Source of the DNA: Longitalea arenae
Lineage (GTDB): Bacteria > Bacteroidota > Bacteroidia > Chitinophagales > Chitinophagaceae
Direction: 5' to 3'
NCBI RefSeq assembly: GCF_016924755.1
Contig: NZ_JAFFJX010000006.1
Span: 1-64,000 of the forward strand
Length of the DNA: 64,000 nt
The stretch's first letter is position 1. Each line of letters begins with the position of its first letter. A model generated the notes under the pieces. The model was not told the origin of the DNA and made no database searches. It saw nothing but the letters and a program-made list of their open reading frames with translations. Shown piece after piece: positions 19,473-29,171 of this stretch. Both the position numbers and the translations under genes were made by a program.

Positions 19473-20915
19473 ATGACTAAGTACTCCATCAACATCATCA
19501 TATGCACCCTGGCTGCCCTTGTGCTGGCAAGTTGTTATAAAGACAAAGGCAATTATGATTACCGGCAGATCAACGAAGTGATCTTAAAGACCGACCGGGA
19601 AACAATAAATGTAATATTACCCGATTCGCTAAAAGTAAACCTTACCATTGAACAAACCCAACCGAATCCTGCAGGGTTCAGCTTCGAATGGGTATTATAC
19701 CTAAGCGGGGGAACCCCGCTGCAACGCCGCGTACTCGATACTACCCAGAACCTGAAAGCCCGCATTACCGAGCTGCCCGGCACCTATTACCTGATGGTAT
19801 ATGCCAGGGACCGCAATACAGGCGTGGAATTTCAAAAGCGGCTGAACGTTTCCGTATTAACGCCTTATAGCGAAGGCTGGATGGTGGTGGAAGAAAATAA
19901 CGGCGCCTGCGATATTTCCATGATCAGCCCGGTTGACACGATCTTCAGGAATATTTATTCTACGACGAATAGTGGTGAGAAACTGCCTGCCGGCACTTTC
20001 CGCATCCCCGAGATTAAAACGTATAACGGTGATCAAAAGATCTATATCATTTCCCCCGCCGATATGATCCAGGTCACCTATGCCGACTTCAGGAAACTAT
20101 CCACCTTTAATGAATTCTTCTGGGAGCCGCCCGTTCCAAAGCCGCAGGAATATTTTGTCAACAGCTTCGACGATATGATGCTAAACGATGGCAAGATCCA
20201 TAGCCGGTCGCTGAATGCCCCCGCTGGCCTTAACAAATTGAACCTGCCACCCTCCGGTAACCATTATATCGCGCCCTATGAGTTGTATACTTCTTCTACT
20301 GGTTATGTAGTATTTGATACCGTATCACAGAGCTTTTTAAAATTAAATACCAGCTCTTCCAGTTTAACCCCGTTTCCAACACCAGCCGGAACCCGCCTCT
20401 TCTACCTGAATAATATCGGCAAAAAATTGCTGTATGCCGAGCTCAATGCCAATCCGAAATGTTACGCCTACTTTAAGAACAACAACGACGACTCGCTGTT
20501 CGCCTATGGTTTTAACCCATCGGTCACCAATCCCGACCTCGACAAAACCGAGATCCTGAATTCACCTGGATTACTCAGCGCCAAGTTGTTTGTAGGATCC
20601 CGGTTCCTGCCGCATCTGTATTATGTAAACGGCCACCAGATCTATAAACTGGATATCCCGGCAAAAACGGCTGCCCCCATCTATACGTTCGCTGCGGGTA
20701 CCGAAATAAGAGCGATGAAAATGTACCGCAACCTCAAAACAACCACCGATCCCAATAACAATAAACTGATCGCTGTGGCTACGCATGAGAACGGGGAGGG
20801 AAAAGTATACTATTTCCCCATCAGCGCTACGGGTAATTTTACCAACAATACGTATAGTAAAGTCTTCACCGGTTTCAATAAGATCAATGAAATAACCTTC
20901 AAAAGTTTACGCTAA
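19473..20915 (+). CDS. PKD-like family lipoprotein, last gene of the SusCD operon
   Basis: The protein has 480 residues from the ATG at 19473 (a TTG 6 bases earlier is less likely). Lipobox VLASC is followed by YKDKGNYDYRQINEV, the start seen in the PKD-like lipoprotein family that accompanies DUF4843 genes. An Ig/PKD-like part (about 30-130: FSFEWVLYLSG) precedes a beta-rich region that may form a propeller. It is probably a surface component of the same uptake complex. A strong terminator follows 25 bases after the stop. Confidence 0.82.
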   Translation: MTKYSINIIICTLAALVLASCYKDKGNYDYRQINEVILKTDRETINVILPDSLKVNLTIEQTQPNPAGFSFEWVLYLSGGTPLQRRVLDTTQNLKARITELPGTYYLMVYARDRNTGVEFQKRLNVSVLTPYSEGWMVVEENNGACDISMISPVDTIFRNIYSTTNSGEKLPAGTFRIPEIKTYNGDQKIYIISPADMIQVTYADFRKLSTFNEFFWEPPVPKPQEYFVNSFDDMMLNDGKIHSRSLNAPAGLNKLNLPPSGNHYIAPYELYTSSTGYVVFDTVSQSFLKLNTSSSSLTPFPTPAGTRLFYLNNIGKKLLYAELNANPKCYAYFKNNNDDSLFAYGFNPSVTNPDLDKTEILNSPGLLSAKLFVGSRFLPHLYYVNGHQIYKLDIPAKTAAPIYTFAAGTEIRAMKMYRNLKTTTDPNNNKLIAVATHENGEGKVYYFPISATGNFTNNTYSKVFTGFNKINEITFKSLR

Positions 20916-20940
20916 ACACGCGAGAAATTACGCACAACGA

Positions 20941-20967
20941 AAAACCCCATGCGACATGGGGTTTTTG
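20941..20967. terminator. bidirectional intrinsic terminator closing the SusCD operon
   Basis: A perfect 12-bp stem, AAAAACCCCATG / CATGGGGTTTTT with a CGA loop, carries a T run on either strand. Confidence 0.92.
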
Positions 20968-21277
20968 GGTTTAATTATTTGCACTAAAGAGAGTGGTTTG
21001 TACCTCTTCACAAGTATTGGATTTCTTCAGAAGGATACCGGACAAAACGGGGCCATCTTAGGAAGCTGTCTGGTTGGGAGCAGCTTCTTCAAATATAACA
21101 AGTAATTGAAATAAAAGAAAGTACTTTATGTTACTATTTGAAAGTTTTTTTAACAGTATTCAAGCAGCCGCTTTAAGTGTTTTTGTTACAATTGATTAAA
21201 CTGCTTTTTGCAAAAAGTGATTGGGATCAATAAATTTAGAAATTCTAATTTAACCTTCTAAAACGAGCATCTCATTA
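20968..21277. other. gene-free stretch
   Basis: AT-rich spacer between the convergent SusCD operon and ABC-F gene. The only visible structure is a 7-bp inverted repeat GAAGCTG/CAGCTTC (21062-21087). No convincing gene, RNA or promoter is seen. Confidence 0.5.
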
Positions 21278-22873
21278 TCAGCTGTTAAGAAGATTAATTG
21301 TCCGCTCTACACGAACCTCGGATAAAAAGGGCTCGTCATGCGAAACAACGATCAATGTTCCTTCATAGGAATTGATCGCTGTTGTTAGAATAGCTATATT
21401 ATGAATATCCAGGTTATTGGTTGGCTCATCAAGCACAATAATATCGGGCGCCTGGTTGCCAATGGTGAGGCAACAGAGCATTAACCGCATTCGTTCGCCA
21501 CCACTCAACGCACTGCAGGGTTTGTCCCAATCTTCTTTTGTGAACAGGAACCGGTTAAGCCTGATCTTGATCTCGTGTTCCTGCAGCGCGGTGGTATTGA
21601 AAATACAGGCCTGCTCATACACACTATATTGATGATTTATCAGGGAATAATCCTGGTCTATGTACACACAATTATGAGCTGCACGGTACACCGTGCCAAC
21701 CGCCGGTTCCAGTTCTCCCAGGATCATCCTGATCAGCGTGGTTTTCCCCGAACCATTCAATCCTTTGATGACGATTCGCTCGCCGCTGGTGACCTGCAGA
21801 TCCAGCTTCTCCTTCCACAGCGGCTGGCCGCCATAACTATGATTCAGGCCGCTTGCCTTAAACAGGATCTTCCCGCGATGCAGGGCAGTGTTATCAAATC
21901 CGAACTGCATTTTATCAATATCCGGCAATTCATTCCGCAATGCCTGCAGTTCATCCGAAATGCCGCCGATCTTTTCAGCATGGGCGCTTTTCATCTTCGA
22001 GGTACTGTTCTCTGCACTGTTCCGCAAGGTGTTCATCATGATGCGGGCAACACCGGCTTTCTCCTGTTTACGTTTGCCGCGGGCATCCAGCTTTTGTTGC
22101 CGCTCTATGGTCTCCCTTTCTTTTTCTTTGGCCTTCCGTAAAGCCTTCTCCTTGCTTTGAATATCCTGGTTCAATGCATTACGCTCTATCTGCTTTTGCG
22201 CTGTATAAAAATCATAATTTCCGCCATACACAGTAATGCCCCGCGCACTCAATTCGCAAACGGTATTCAGGAGGTTCAACAGTTTTCTGTCGTGGCTCAC
22301 CACCAGCAGGGTGCAGTTGGTGGTTTCAATAAAATCATAGAGGAGGGCCCTGCCTGCTGCATCGAGGTGATTGCTGGGCTCGTCGAGCAAAACAAATGAG
22401 GGCTGGTGAATATGAATGCCGGCAAGAAACACTTTTGTTTTTTGTCCACCGCTCAGGGTGTCCATGCGCTGATTGAGGTCCAGCTCCTGTAAGTGCCAGT
22501 ATTGAAGCGCCTCCTGGCATCGTTCCTCGATCGTCCAGTCATCATTCAGCAATTGAAGATAATGTTCCGTTACCTCACCGGCCAGGATCGCTTTTAACGC
22601 CCTCAGCTTCTCATCAATGCGCAGGGCCTGCGCAACCGTAAGCCCGTTATATTGCCCGAATAATTGCGGAATATAATAGGGTATGGCATCAAGCTGCAGC
22701 TGCCCTTCATGGGCAGATAACTCCCCGGCAATGATGCGTAATAAGGTAGACTTGCCGGTTCCATTATTTCCGATCAGGGCTATTTTCTCACGACTGGTTA
22801 CAGTGAGATTGATATGTTCAAATAATACGTCTTTATTGGGATGCAGGTAAGAGAGGTTCTGCAGAATAAGCAT
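21278..22873 (-). CDS. ABC-F family ATPase, ribosome-associated
   Basis: The protein has 531 residues from the ATG at 22873, which has an AAGAAAG-rich leader; an in-frame TTG lies at 22897. It has two nucleotide-binding domains and no membrane segments: Walker A GNNGTGKST and GLNGSGKTT, signatures LSGGQ and LSGGE, Walker B LLDEPSNHLD and VLDEPTNNLD. A charged, helical linker (KEKALRKAKEKERETIERQQ) lies between them. ABC-F proteins act on the ribosome, either as housekeeping translation factors or as antibiotic ribosome-protection proteins. The linker is the arm that would decide which; its sequence does not settle it. The gene stands alone. Confidence 0.9.
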   Translation of the reverse strand: MLILQNLSYLHPNKDVLFEHINLTVTSREKIALIGNNGTGKSTLLRIIAGELSAHEGQLQLDAIPYYIPQLFGQYNGLTVAQALRIDEKLRALKAILAGEVTEHYLQLLNDDWTIEERCQEALQYWHLQELDLNQRMDTLSGGQKTKVFLAGIHIHQPSFVLLDEPSNHLDAAGRALLYDFIETTNCTLLVVSHDRKLLNLLNTVCELSARGITVYGGNYDFYTAQKQIERNALNQDIQSKEKALRKAKEKERETIERQQKLDARGKRKQEKAGVARIMMNTLRNSAENSTSKMKSAHAEKIGGISDELQALRNELPDIDKMQFGFDNTALHRGKILFKASGLNHSYGGQPLWKEKLDLQVTSGERIVIKGLNGSGKTTLIRMILGELEPAVGTVYRAAHNCVYIDQDYSLINHQYSVYEQACIFNTTALQEHEIKIRLNRFLFTKEDWDKPCSALSGGERMRLMLCCLTIGNQAPDIIVLDEPTNNLDIHNIAILTTAINSYEGTLIVVSHDEPFLSEVRVERTINLLNS

Positions 22874-23004
22874 AATTTCTTTCTTAAAGATCAACAAATA
22901 AAAGCAACCGCATTGCGGTGCACCATCTATGTTATTTCGAAAGAAATTATCTACTACATTATATAAGTCTTATAACCGAAAGGAGTGCAAATATACAAAT
23001 TTTT

Positions 23005-24321
23005 TTATTTCCGCGCAGCCGCCAGCAGCGCATCTACTTCATCGTAGCCGCAGGGATAAGCTATTGACCGCGCAGAAGCGCCCGCTGCTAACAAGGCTTT
23101 AACAGAACCGGCTGAGCGCCGCTCCGTCCAGTAAGAGTCTACGCAGGCCTTTATCGCGAGCGCCAGGGGCCTTTGTCCGTTCTTATCCGGCGCATCAACC
23201 GGTGAGCCGGCATTTAACAATACCTGCACAACAGCAGGGAAGCCGCGCCAGGCTGCCACGTGTATGGGCAGGCTGCCGATAGGAATGCCATAGTACCCAT
23301 CGCCGGCGCGGTAAGGCGCATCTGCCGGTATGCCCAAATGCAGCAATTGCTGCACGCCGGCCGCATTGCCGCAAAGACTGAACCGGGCCAGCAGTTCGCC
23401 GCCCATAGCCAGCAGTTGCGTAACCAATGCAGGCGATTCATTGGCTATTTGCTGCACGGCATCTCCGTCACCTTTGGCGCAGGCGGCTATCAGCCGGTAT
23501 ACACCGTCTAATTGAATGGGTATTCCTTTTTCTGCAAACAGGTCCAGCACATCATTACGGCCCTCGCAGGCAGCCATCATCACCGGCGTAAAGCCGTTGC
23601 TCGCCAGCAGGGGATCGGCCCCACGTTCAAGCAGCAGCGCTATAAAAGGCAGGGCATTGGCCCTTTTTAAGGCATGATGCAATGCATGCCAGCCGCGTTT
23701 TCTCTCACCGTTCGGATCGGCGCCGTGATCCAACAGGTATTGCAGGCCTTTGTAATCATGCCAGTCCAGTTTTCTGATCAGCATCATCGACAGGTTTTCC
23801 GTCGTGAGCTTTCCCGTGTCTACCAGCAACTGCATAGCTGCATTATCGTAAGTTTCCGGCGAATGGTATACGGCTTCTTCATCATTCGGTTCAGCGCCAA
23901 AATCGAGCAGCAGTTTGGTAAGCCCTGCATGGTGCGCCACCCCTGCGGCCCCATACAATGGGGTTTCGTAGCCCGGATAAGGGCCCTCTGCCATAAAACC
24001 GGCATTAGGATCAGCACCTGCTTCCAGCAGGGCCTGTGCTGTTTTAACAAAATCATCGCTTCTGCCTGCGTCCTGCTGCAGGTATTTCGATAAACATAAA
24101 TACACCAGCGCATTGCCGCCATAAGGCGCCGACAAAGCCCTGGCATTCGCCGGGTCATCCGCCAGGAATCCGCGAACAGCATCCAGCTGTCCGGTAATCG
24201 CTGCCGTATGAATATCACTGGTAGCCAGTTCCGGATGAGATGCCAGTAACTGCTCCGCTTCCTCGAGCGAACCGTGCCAGGTGGCCGCTTTTATAAAGGC
24301 CGTGCGCCGTTCTTCGTTCAT
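23005..24321 (-). CDS. ankyrin-repeat protein
   Basis: The protein has 438 residues with no signal peptide or membrane span, so it is probably cytoplasmic. Many ankyrin-like units of ~33 residues are visible, for example AQALLEAGADPNAGF, LTKLLLDFGAEPNDEE, LQYLLDHGADPNGER, IALLLERGADPLLAS and VQVLLNAGSPVDAPDKNGQRPL. Ankyrin arrays bind other proteins; no enzymatic domain is attached, so partner and role are unknown. The gene is monocistronic between the ABC-F gene and the divergent copper regulator. Confidence 0.88.
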   Translation of the reverse strand: MNEERRTAFIKAATWHGSLEEAEQLLASHPELATSDIHTAAITGQLDAVRGFLADDPANARALSAPYGGNALVYLCLSKYLQQDAGRSDDFVKTAQALLEAGADPNAGFMAEGPYPGYETPLYGAAGVAHHAGLTKLLLDFGAEPNDEEAVYHSPETYDNAAMQLLVDTGKLTTENLSMMLIRKLDWHDYKGLQYLLDHGADPNGERKRGWHALHHALKRANALPFIALLLERGADPLLASNGFTPVMMAACEGRNDVLDLFAEKGIPIQLDGVYRLIAACAKGDGDAVQQIANESPALVTQLLAMGGELLARFSLCGNAAGVQQLLHLGIPADAPYRAGDGYYGIPIGSLPIHVAAWRGFPAVVQVLLNAGSPVDAPDKNGQRPLALAIKACVDSYWTERRSAGSVKALLAAGASARSIAYPCGYDEVDALLAAARK

Positions 24322-24406
24322 GTTATTTGTTTCACTACGACTAATTTATTGAAAAAACAGCATTTTCTTAACAGCCTCAACGGTATCAACTTTTCAGCCT
24401 TTTAAC

Positions 24407-24431
24407 TTGTTAACATATCAACTTATCTTTG
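24407..24431 (+). promoter_or_regulatory. candidate promoter of the HMA-AraC regulator, near-leaderless
   Basis: TATCTTTG at 24424-24431 is an exact TAnnTTTG -7 element only 4 bases before the ATG, so the transcript would have almost no leader. TTG at 24407-24409 is a possible -33 element, though the spacer (14 bases) is short. Confidence 0.5.
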
Positions 24432-24435
24432 CTGC

Positions 24436-24996
24436 ATGCAACTTCATATAAAAAATATGGTGTGCGACCGCTGCATACTGGCCATCAAACAACAACTGGA
24501 CAGTACTGGCATACCCTACAACAAGGTGAACCTGGGCGAAGTAGAGCTTGCTCAGGAACCCAGCCCCGAACAGCTCGACACCCTGAACAAGAACCTAACG
24601 GCCATTGGCTTTGAGCTGCTCGACGACAGGAAAGAAAAACTGACAGAAAAAATAAAGAACATCATTATCTCGCTGATCCACAGAAACGAGGATAATAACA
24701 ATAAAAAGCTCTCGGCCATCCTGGAGGAAAAGCTTCAGATGGACTATCATTATCTCTCCAACCTCTTCTCTTCCCTCGAGGGCATTACCATTGAAAAATA
24801 TAGCATCCGGCAACGCATTGAGCGCGTGAAAGAACTGCTTACATATAACGAATTAAGCCTGAGCGAGATCGCCGATCAGATGGAGTACAGCAGTGTGCAA
24901 CATCTTTCCCAGCAGTTTAAGAAGGAAACCGGTTTAACCCCTTCCAGGTTCCGCGAATTAAAAGAGAACATCCGCAAACCGCTGGATAAGGTCTGA
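24436..24996 (+). CDS. AraC-type regulator with N-terminal heavy-metal-associated-like domain
   Basis: The protein has 186 residues. Residues 1-65 resemble a small HMA/ferredoxin-like fold with a metal-binding pair C10-x-x-C13 (MVCDRCI). Residues ~95-182 are an AraC-type double helix-turn-helix (ERVKELLTYNELSLSEIADQ, SSVQHLSQQFKKETGLTPS, RFRELKENIR). It lies about 100 bases upstream of a copper P-type ATPase gene in the same direction, so it very likely senses copper or a similar ion and controls copA. The metal-sensing role is inferred from the CxxC and context. Confidence 0.88.
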   Translation: MQLHIKNMVCDRCILAIKQQLDSTGIPYNKVNLGEVELAQEPSPEQLDTLNKNLTAIGFELLDDRKEKLTEKIKNIIISLIHRNEDNNNKKLSAILEEKLQMDYHYLSNLFSSLEGITIEKYSIRQRIERVKELLTYNELSLSEIADQMEYSSVQHLSQQFKKETGLTPSRFRELKENIRKPLDKV

Positions 24997-25096
24997 TTAT
25001 ATTTTCCTTAACGTTCTTAAAATTATATACATCCCCGCATTAATCTTATAACAATCAGGAGCTGGCAACATCTGACCTTTGTACAAAGGTTTTTAT

Positions 25097-27358
25097 ATGT
25101 CAGCTACAACTATTGATAAAGAGAAAAGGAATATGGTCCGCCAGACCACGGTAAAGAAAACATTTCCCGTGCTGGAAATGACCTGTGCCGCCTGTGCCAT
25201 CAGTGTAGAGTCGATGCTGAAGTCGGCAGCAGGCGTAAAAGATGCAGGCGTTAATTTCGCCAATCAAAGCGCCTGGGTAGAATATGATCCCTCCATGGCA
25301 ACCACCGCCGATCTGCAGAAGACGGTCCGCTCCATTGGCTACGACCTGGTCATCGATGAAGCGAACAGCACTGAAATAAAAGAAGCAGCCCAAAAGGAAC
25401 ATTACAGATCCTTACAACAACGAACGGTCTGGGCCTCCATTTTGTCTCTGCCCGTAGTGATCATCGGCATGTTCTTTATGGATCTGCCTTATGGTAATTA
25501 TATTTCCATGCTGCTTACATTGCCGGTAGTAGGCTGGTTTGGCCGCACATTCTTTATCAACGCCTGGAAACAGGCCCGCCATGGTAAAGCGAATATGGAT
25601 ACGCTCGTGGCATTGAGCACGGGCATCGCCTTTTTATTGAGCGCATTCAATACCATTAACCCCGGCTTCTGGCATGCGCGTGGTATTCACCCGCATGTGT
25701 ATTACGAAGCAGCCGCGGTGATCATTGCCTTTATCTCACTGGGTAAACTACTCGAAGAAAGGGCTAAATACAATACTTCTTCCGCTATTAAAAAATTAAT
25801 GGGACTGCAACCAAAAACGGTTCGGGTTCTCATGAATGGCCAGGAGCAGGAATTGCCGGTCTCTGCGGTATTGCCCGGTTATACCATCCTGGTAAGGCCC
25901 GGCGAAAAAATAGCCGTTGATGGTATTGTTGTATCAGGGTCCTCTTTTGTTGATGAAAGTATGATCACCGGCGAACCGGTACCGGTTCAAAAGCAAAAAG
26001 ACAGCAAGGTCTTTGCCGGTACGGTTAACCAGAAGGGCAGCTTTCAGTTCATAGCCGAAAAAGTAGGCAATGACACCATGCTGGCCCATATTATACAAAT
26101 GGTACAGGAAGCGCAGGGCAGTAAAGCGCCGGTACAGAAACTGGTCGACAAGATCGCCGGCATCTTCGTACCGGTAGTGATCGGCATTTCCATACTCACC
26201 TTCGCCGTATGGATGCTGGCAGGGGGCGACCATGCATTTACCAATGCGCTGTTGACCGCCGTAACGGTACTGGTCATTGCTTGTCCATGTGCGTTAGGAC
26301 TGGCAACACCTACCGCCATTATGGTCGGCATCGGTAAAGGCGCCGAACACAATATCCTCATCAAAGACGCGGAAAGCCTGGAGCTCGCTTATAAAGTGAA
26401 TGCGGTTATATTAGATAAAACCGGCACTATTACGGAAGGCAAACCAGTCGTAGCGCAAATGAACTGGTTAGCCAGCGAAAAAGAGAATATCGTTTTAAAA
26501 CAGGTGCTGTACAGCCTGGAAGTAAGATCAGAGCACCCACTGGCCGAAGCTGTCGTTAATGAGCTGAAAAAAGAATCTGTCAGCGGTGTGCCTCTAAGCG
26601 GTTTTGAAAGTATCACTGCCAGGGGGGTAACCGGCCTCTTTAATAGTGTTCGCTATTACGTGGGCAACCGGCAGCTGATCGATGAGAAACACATTTCCAT
26701 CCACCAGCACCTGCAGTCCGCCGCCTCCCTGTTGCAACAGCAGGCCCATACCGTGATCTATTTTGCAGATCAGCAACAGGTGCTGGCCATTATAGCCATT
26801 GCCGATAAAATAAAATCCAGCTCTGTAAAAGCCGTAGAGCAATTACAAAATATGGGCATCGAGGTATATATGCTCACCGGCGATAACCAGCAAACGGCTG
26901 AAGCGGTAGCCCGGGAAGCAGGCATTACGCAGTTTACAGCCGGTATGCTGCCCCATGAAAAAGCTGAATTTGTCAAAAAACTGCAAGAGCAAAATAAAGT
27001 AGTGGCCATGGTGGGCGACGGCATCAATGATTCGCAGGCCCTGGCGCAGGCCGATGTAAGCATAGCCATGGGTAAGGGGTCGGATATTGCGATGGACGTA
27101 GCCAAAATGACGCTTATCACCTCCGACCTGCAATCGATTCCCCGCGCCCTGGTGCTTTCCCGCAAAACAGTGCGCACCATCAGGCAGAACCTGTTCTGGG
27201 CGTTTATTTACAATTTATCCGGTATACCGCTTGCAGCAGGTGTATTGTATGCGTTCAACGGATTTTTATTAAACCCGATGATCGCCGGCGCCGCCATGGC
27301 CCTGAGCTCTGTGTCAGTAGTGACCAATAGTTTACGATTAAAAACAACCAAATTATAA
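25097..27358 (+). CDS. copA: copper-translocating P1B-type ATPase
   Basis: The protein has 753 residues from the ATG at 25097. One N-terminal HMA domain carries MTCAACAIS (C30, C33). Membrane helices follow, then the actuator TGEPVP, the intramembrane CPC motif ([13 protein letters not shown]), the phosphorylation site [10 protein letters not shown], the ATP-binding HP motif (SEHPLAEA), and the hinge MLTGDNQQT and [12 protein letters not shown]. This motif set is that of Cu(I)-exporting CopA. It is encoded between an HMA-AraC regulator and a CopZ-like protein 10 bases downstream, so the three form a copper detoxification unit. Confidence 0.95.
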   Translation: MSATTIDKEKRNMVRQTTVKKTFPVLEMTCAACAISVESMLKSAAGVKDAGVNFANQSAWVEYDPSMATTADLQKTVRSIGYDLVIDEANSTEIKEAAQKEHYRSLQQRTVWASILSLPVVIIGMFFMDLPYGNYISMLLTLPVVGWFGRTFFINAWKQARHGKANMDTLVALSTGIAFLLSAFNTINPGFWHARGIHPHVYYEAAAVIIAFISLGKLLEERAKYNTSSAIKKLMGLQPKTVRVLMNGQEQELPVSAVLPGYTILVRPGEKIAVDGIVVSGSSFVDESMITGEPVPVQKQKDSKVFAGTVNQKGSFQFIAEKVGNDTMLAHIIQMVQEAQGSKAPVQKLVDKIAGIFVPVVIGISILTFAVWMLAGGDHAFTNALLTAVTVLVIACPCALGLATPTAIMVGIGKGAEHNILIKDAESLELAYKVNAVILDKTGTITEGKPVVAQMNWLASEKENIVLKQVLYSLEVRSEHPLAEAVVNELKKESVSGVPLSGFESITARGVTGLFNSVRYYVGNRQLIDEKHISIHQHLQSAASLLQQQAHTVIYFADQQQVLAIIAIADKIKSSSVKAVEQLQNMGIEVYMLTGDNQQTAEAVAREAGITQFTAGMLPHEKAEFVKKLQEQNKVVAMVGDGINDSQALAQADVSIAMGKGSDIAMDVAKMTLITSDLQSIPRALVLSRKTVRTIRQNLFWAFIYNLSGIPLAAGVLYAFNGFLLNPMIAGAAMALSSVSVVTNSLRLKTTKL

Positions 27359-27368
27359 AATCGACAAT

Positions 27369-27584
27369 ATGGAAAGTATAAAATTCCGGACGAACATTAA
27401 ATGCGGTGGCTGTATTGCCACAGTGACCCCTTTTTTAAATGAGGCAGTAGGAGAGAATAACTGGCAGGTGGATCTTCAATCACCCGAAAAAGTATTGACC
27501 ATTCATACAGGTGATAAAACAAAAGAAGCGACCGTGATCCAGAAACTGCAGGAAGCAGGCTATAGAGCGGAAGCAGTCAGTTAA
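27369..27584 (+). CDS. CopZ-like copper chaperone (HMA domain)
   Basis: The protein has 71 residues forming a single heavy-metal-associated domain: NIKCGGCIATVTPFLNE (C12-x-x-C15) near the N-terminus, and the usual closing KLQEAGYRAE. The Met before the CxxC of classical CopZ is replaced by Ile-Lys, as in many Bacteroidota copies. It sits 10 bases after copA and ends at a strong terminator, so it likely delivers Cu(I) to the ATPase. Confidence 0.9.
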   Translation: MESIKFRTNIKCGGCIATVTPFLNEAVGENNWQVDLQSPEKVLTIHTGDKTKEATVIQKLQEAGYRAEAVS

Positions 27585-27603
27585 CAACTCCTTTGGCACG
27601 ACC

Positions 27604-27640
27604 AACCATCCGGCCGCTAAGGCCGGATGGTTGTTTTTTT
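27604..27640 (+). terminator. intrinsic terminator of the copper operon
   Basis: A perfect 12-bp stem AACCATCCGGCC / GGCCGGATGGTT with loop GCTAA is followed by GTTTTTTT. The convergent MFS gene stops at its edge. Confidence 0.95.
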
Positions 27641-29144
27641 AAGAAATGCTGTTGACATCTTCCGCCACTTCCTTTTGTTTTCTGCCCGGCACCCGTTTGC
27701 GGATGAGCTGGCGGAATGCATCGTGCAGATCGATGATCTGGCCGATCAGGAAGTACTCGCGCAAATTACTTTTTATATTACTGCGGATCATTCGCCGCAC
27801 CACATTCTTGGCCACCTCACCGGTCTCTTTCACATTCACCAGCAGCTCAACCGCAACAAAGGCAAGACCGGCCGCGATCAGGAACAGGAAGGTGAATTCA
27901 TGCAGGCTCAATAAATGGATCACTTTCTGCCAGTGTGGGCCTTTCCATTGGGCATCTACCGACAGGGTCCTGGTACTGAAATAATCGGCCAGGTAACCAC
28001 CGATCAGCGGTGCAATAAATGAGAAAAGAGCGGTAATGATATTTTTCGTGGAGAGATATACCACCGATTCTTCCGCCGGCGACAGCTTCAGGCTGATATT
28101 TGTCAGCGACAGGTTGATGCCCGCATTGCTGATGCCCGTACCGGCATGGATCACCAGCAGCAGCAGCAGGTTCAGATATTCCCGCGTATAAATGCCAACA
28201 TAACACCAACCCAATAACACCAGGATATACAGGGGCGCACAAATGGCTATAATGGTTTTATTACTGAACCGGTCGGCAAACCGCCCCCACATTCGAACGG
28301 TTAAAATACTGCAGAGCTGGCTGATGATCGTGAACCCAATGATATAGGAAATAGACAGTCCCAGCCGCTTCATCATGAACACCACAAAAAAGGGAGTGGC
28401 AATATTCAGGGCAAATACCCAGGCCGAATTAAATACCAGTAAACGCCGGAAATTATGATCCCGCAGCGGCCGCTGCAGAATGGTAAGGATATTACCGGTT
28501 GTTACTTTGCCGAGCGGTTCAGGCGTTGCCGACAGAAAGAGGGCGCTGCTGATGCCGGCAATGCCCCCCGCAATGAACAGGCACGCATAGACATTCAACT
28601 CGGCAGTGATGCGGTGGTTCCTGGTATAGTCAACGATAAAGGCGGTAGCCAGGCCCAGTACAATGTTCAGCAATTGGGTATAACTGGTGCGGCGGGAAAA
28701 ATAAACTCCCAGTTGTTTCTCCGGAACGAGGTCTTTCATCCAGGCATTCCAGCATGGCCCGGCCACCGATCCGAAGAAATAATGAAAGAACAATATGAAG
28801 ATGATCGTTTCAACCGGGATGTTCTTGAAGAACAGGATCAGCAAACCAATGATCAGTAAAGGCGTTCTTGCCAGCAGGGAACAAACCACGGTTACTGCCC
28901 GCCGGTTATTGAAACGGCGTACCAGCCAGATCGATAATAATTGAAAAACATTGGTGATGGTAGGTAATCCCGCCAGTAAGCCGATCTGAAAATTATTGGC
29001 ATTCAGCAATAACACCATGGCAACAAGGAATGTACCACTCGTAAATGTGATCATTGCTTCGGAAGCCAGTCCATCGCCTATCACCAGCCTCATGCCCCTT
29101 TGTACTTGCTTGTCCGTTAATATCGGTTCAGGCCGCCATGACAT
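27639..29144 (-). CDS. major facilitator superfamily transporter
   Basis: The protein has 501 residues with about 12 hydrophobic segments and the central cytoplasmic loop expected of MFS carriers (segments such as SGTFLVAMVLLL, LLIIGLLILFF, FIFILFFHYFF-like stretches, and LFLIAAGLAFVAVELL near the C-terminus). Substrate is not predictable. It is the last gene of the leftward glycan operon, 27 bases after the GT9 gene, so it could export or import a glycan precursor; that is inference from position. Confidence 0.82.
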   Translation of the reverse strand: MSWRPEPILTDKQVQRGMRLVIGDGLASEAMITFTSGTFLVAMVLLLNANNFQIGLLAGLPTITNVFQLLSIWLVRRFNNRRAVTVVCSLLARTPLLIIGLLILFFKNIPVETIIFILFFHYFFGSVAGPCWNAWMKDLVPEKQLGVYFSRRTSYTQLLNIVLGLATAFIVDYTRNHRITAELNVYACLFIAGGIAGISSALFLSATPEPLGKVTTGNILTILQRPLRDHNFRRLLVFNSAWVFALNIATPFFVVFMMKRLGLSISYIIGFTIISQLCSILTVRMWGRFADRFSNKTIIAICAPLYILVLLGWCYVGIYTREYLNLLLLLVIHAGTGISNAGINLSLTNISLKLSPAEESVVYLSTKNIITALFSFIAPLIGGYLADYFSTRTLSVDAQWKGPHWQKVIHLLSLHEFTFLFLIAAGLAFVAVELLVNVKETGEVAKNVVRRMIRSNIKSNLREYFLIGQIIDLHDAFRQLIRKRVPGRKQKEVAEDVNSIS

Positions 29145-29171
29145 AATAATCCATTTTCAAACTGTTATAAA

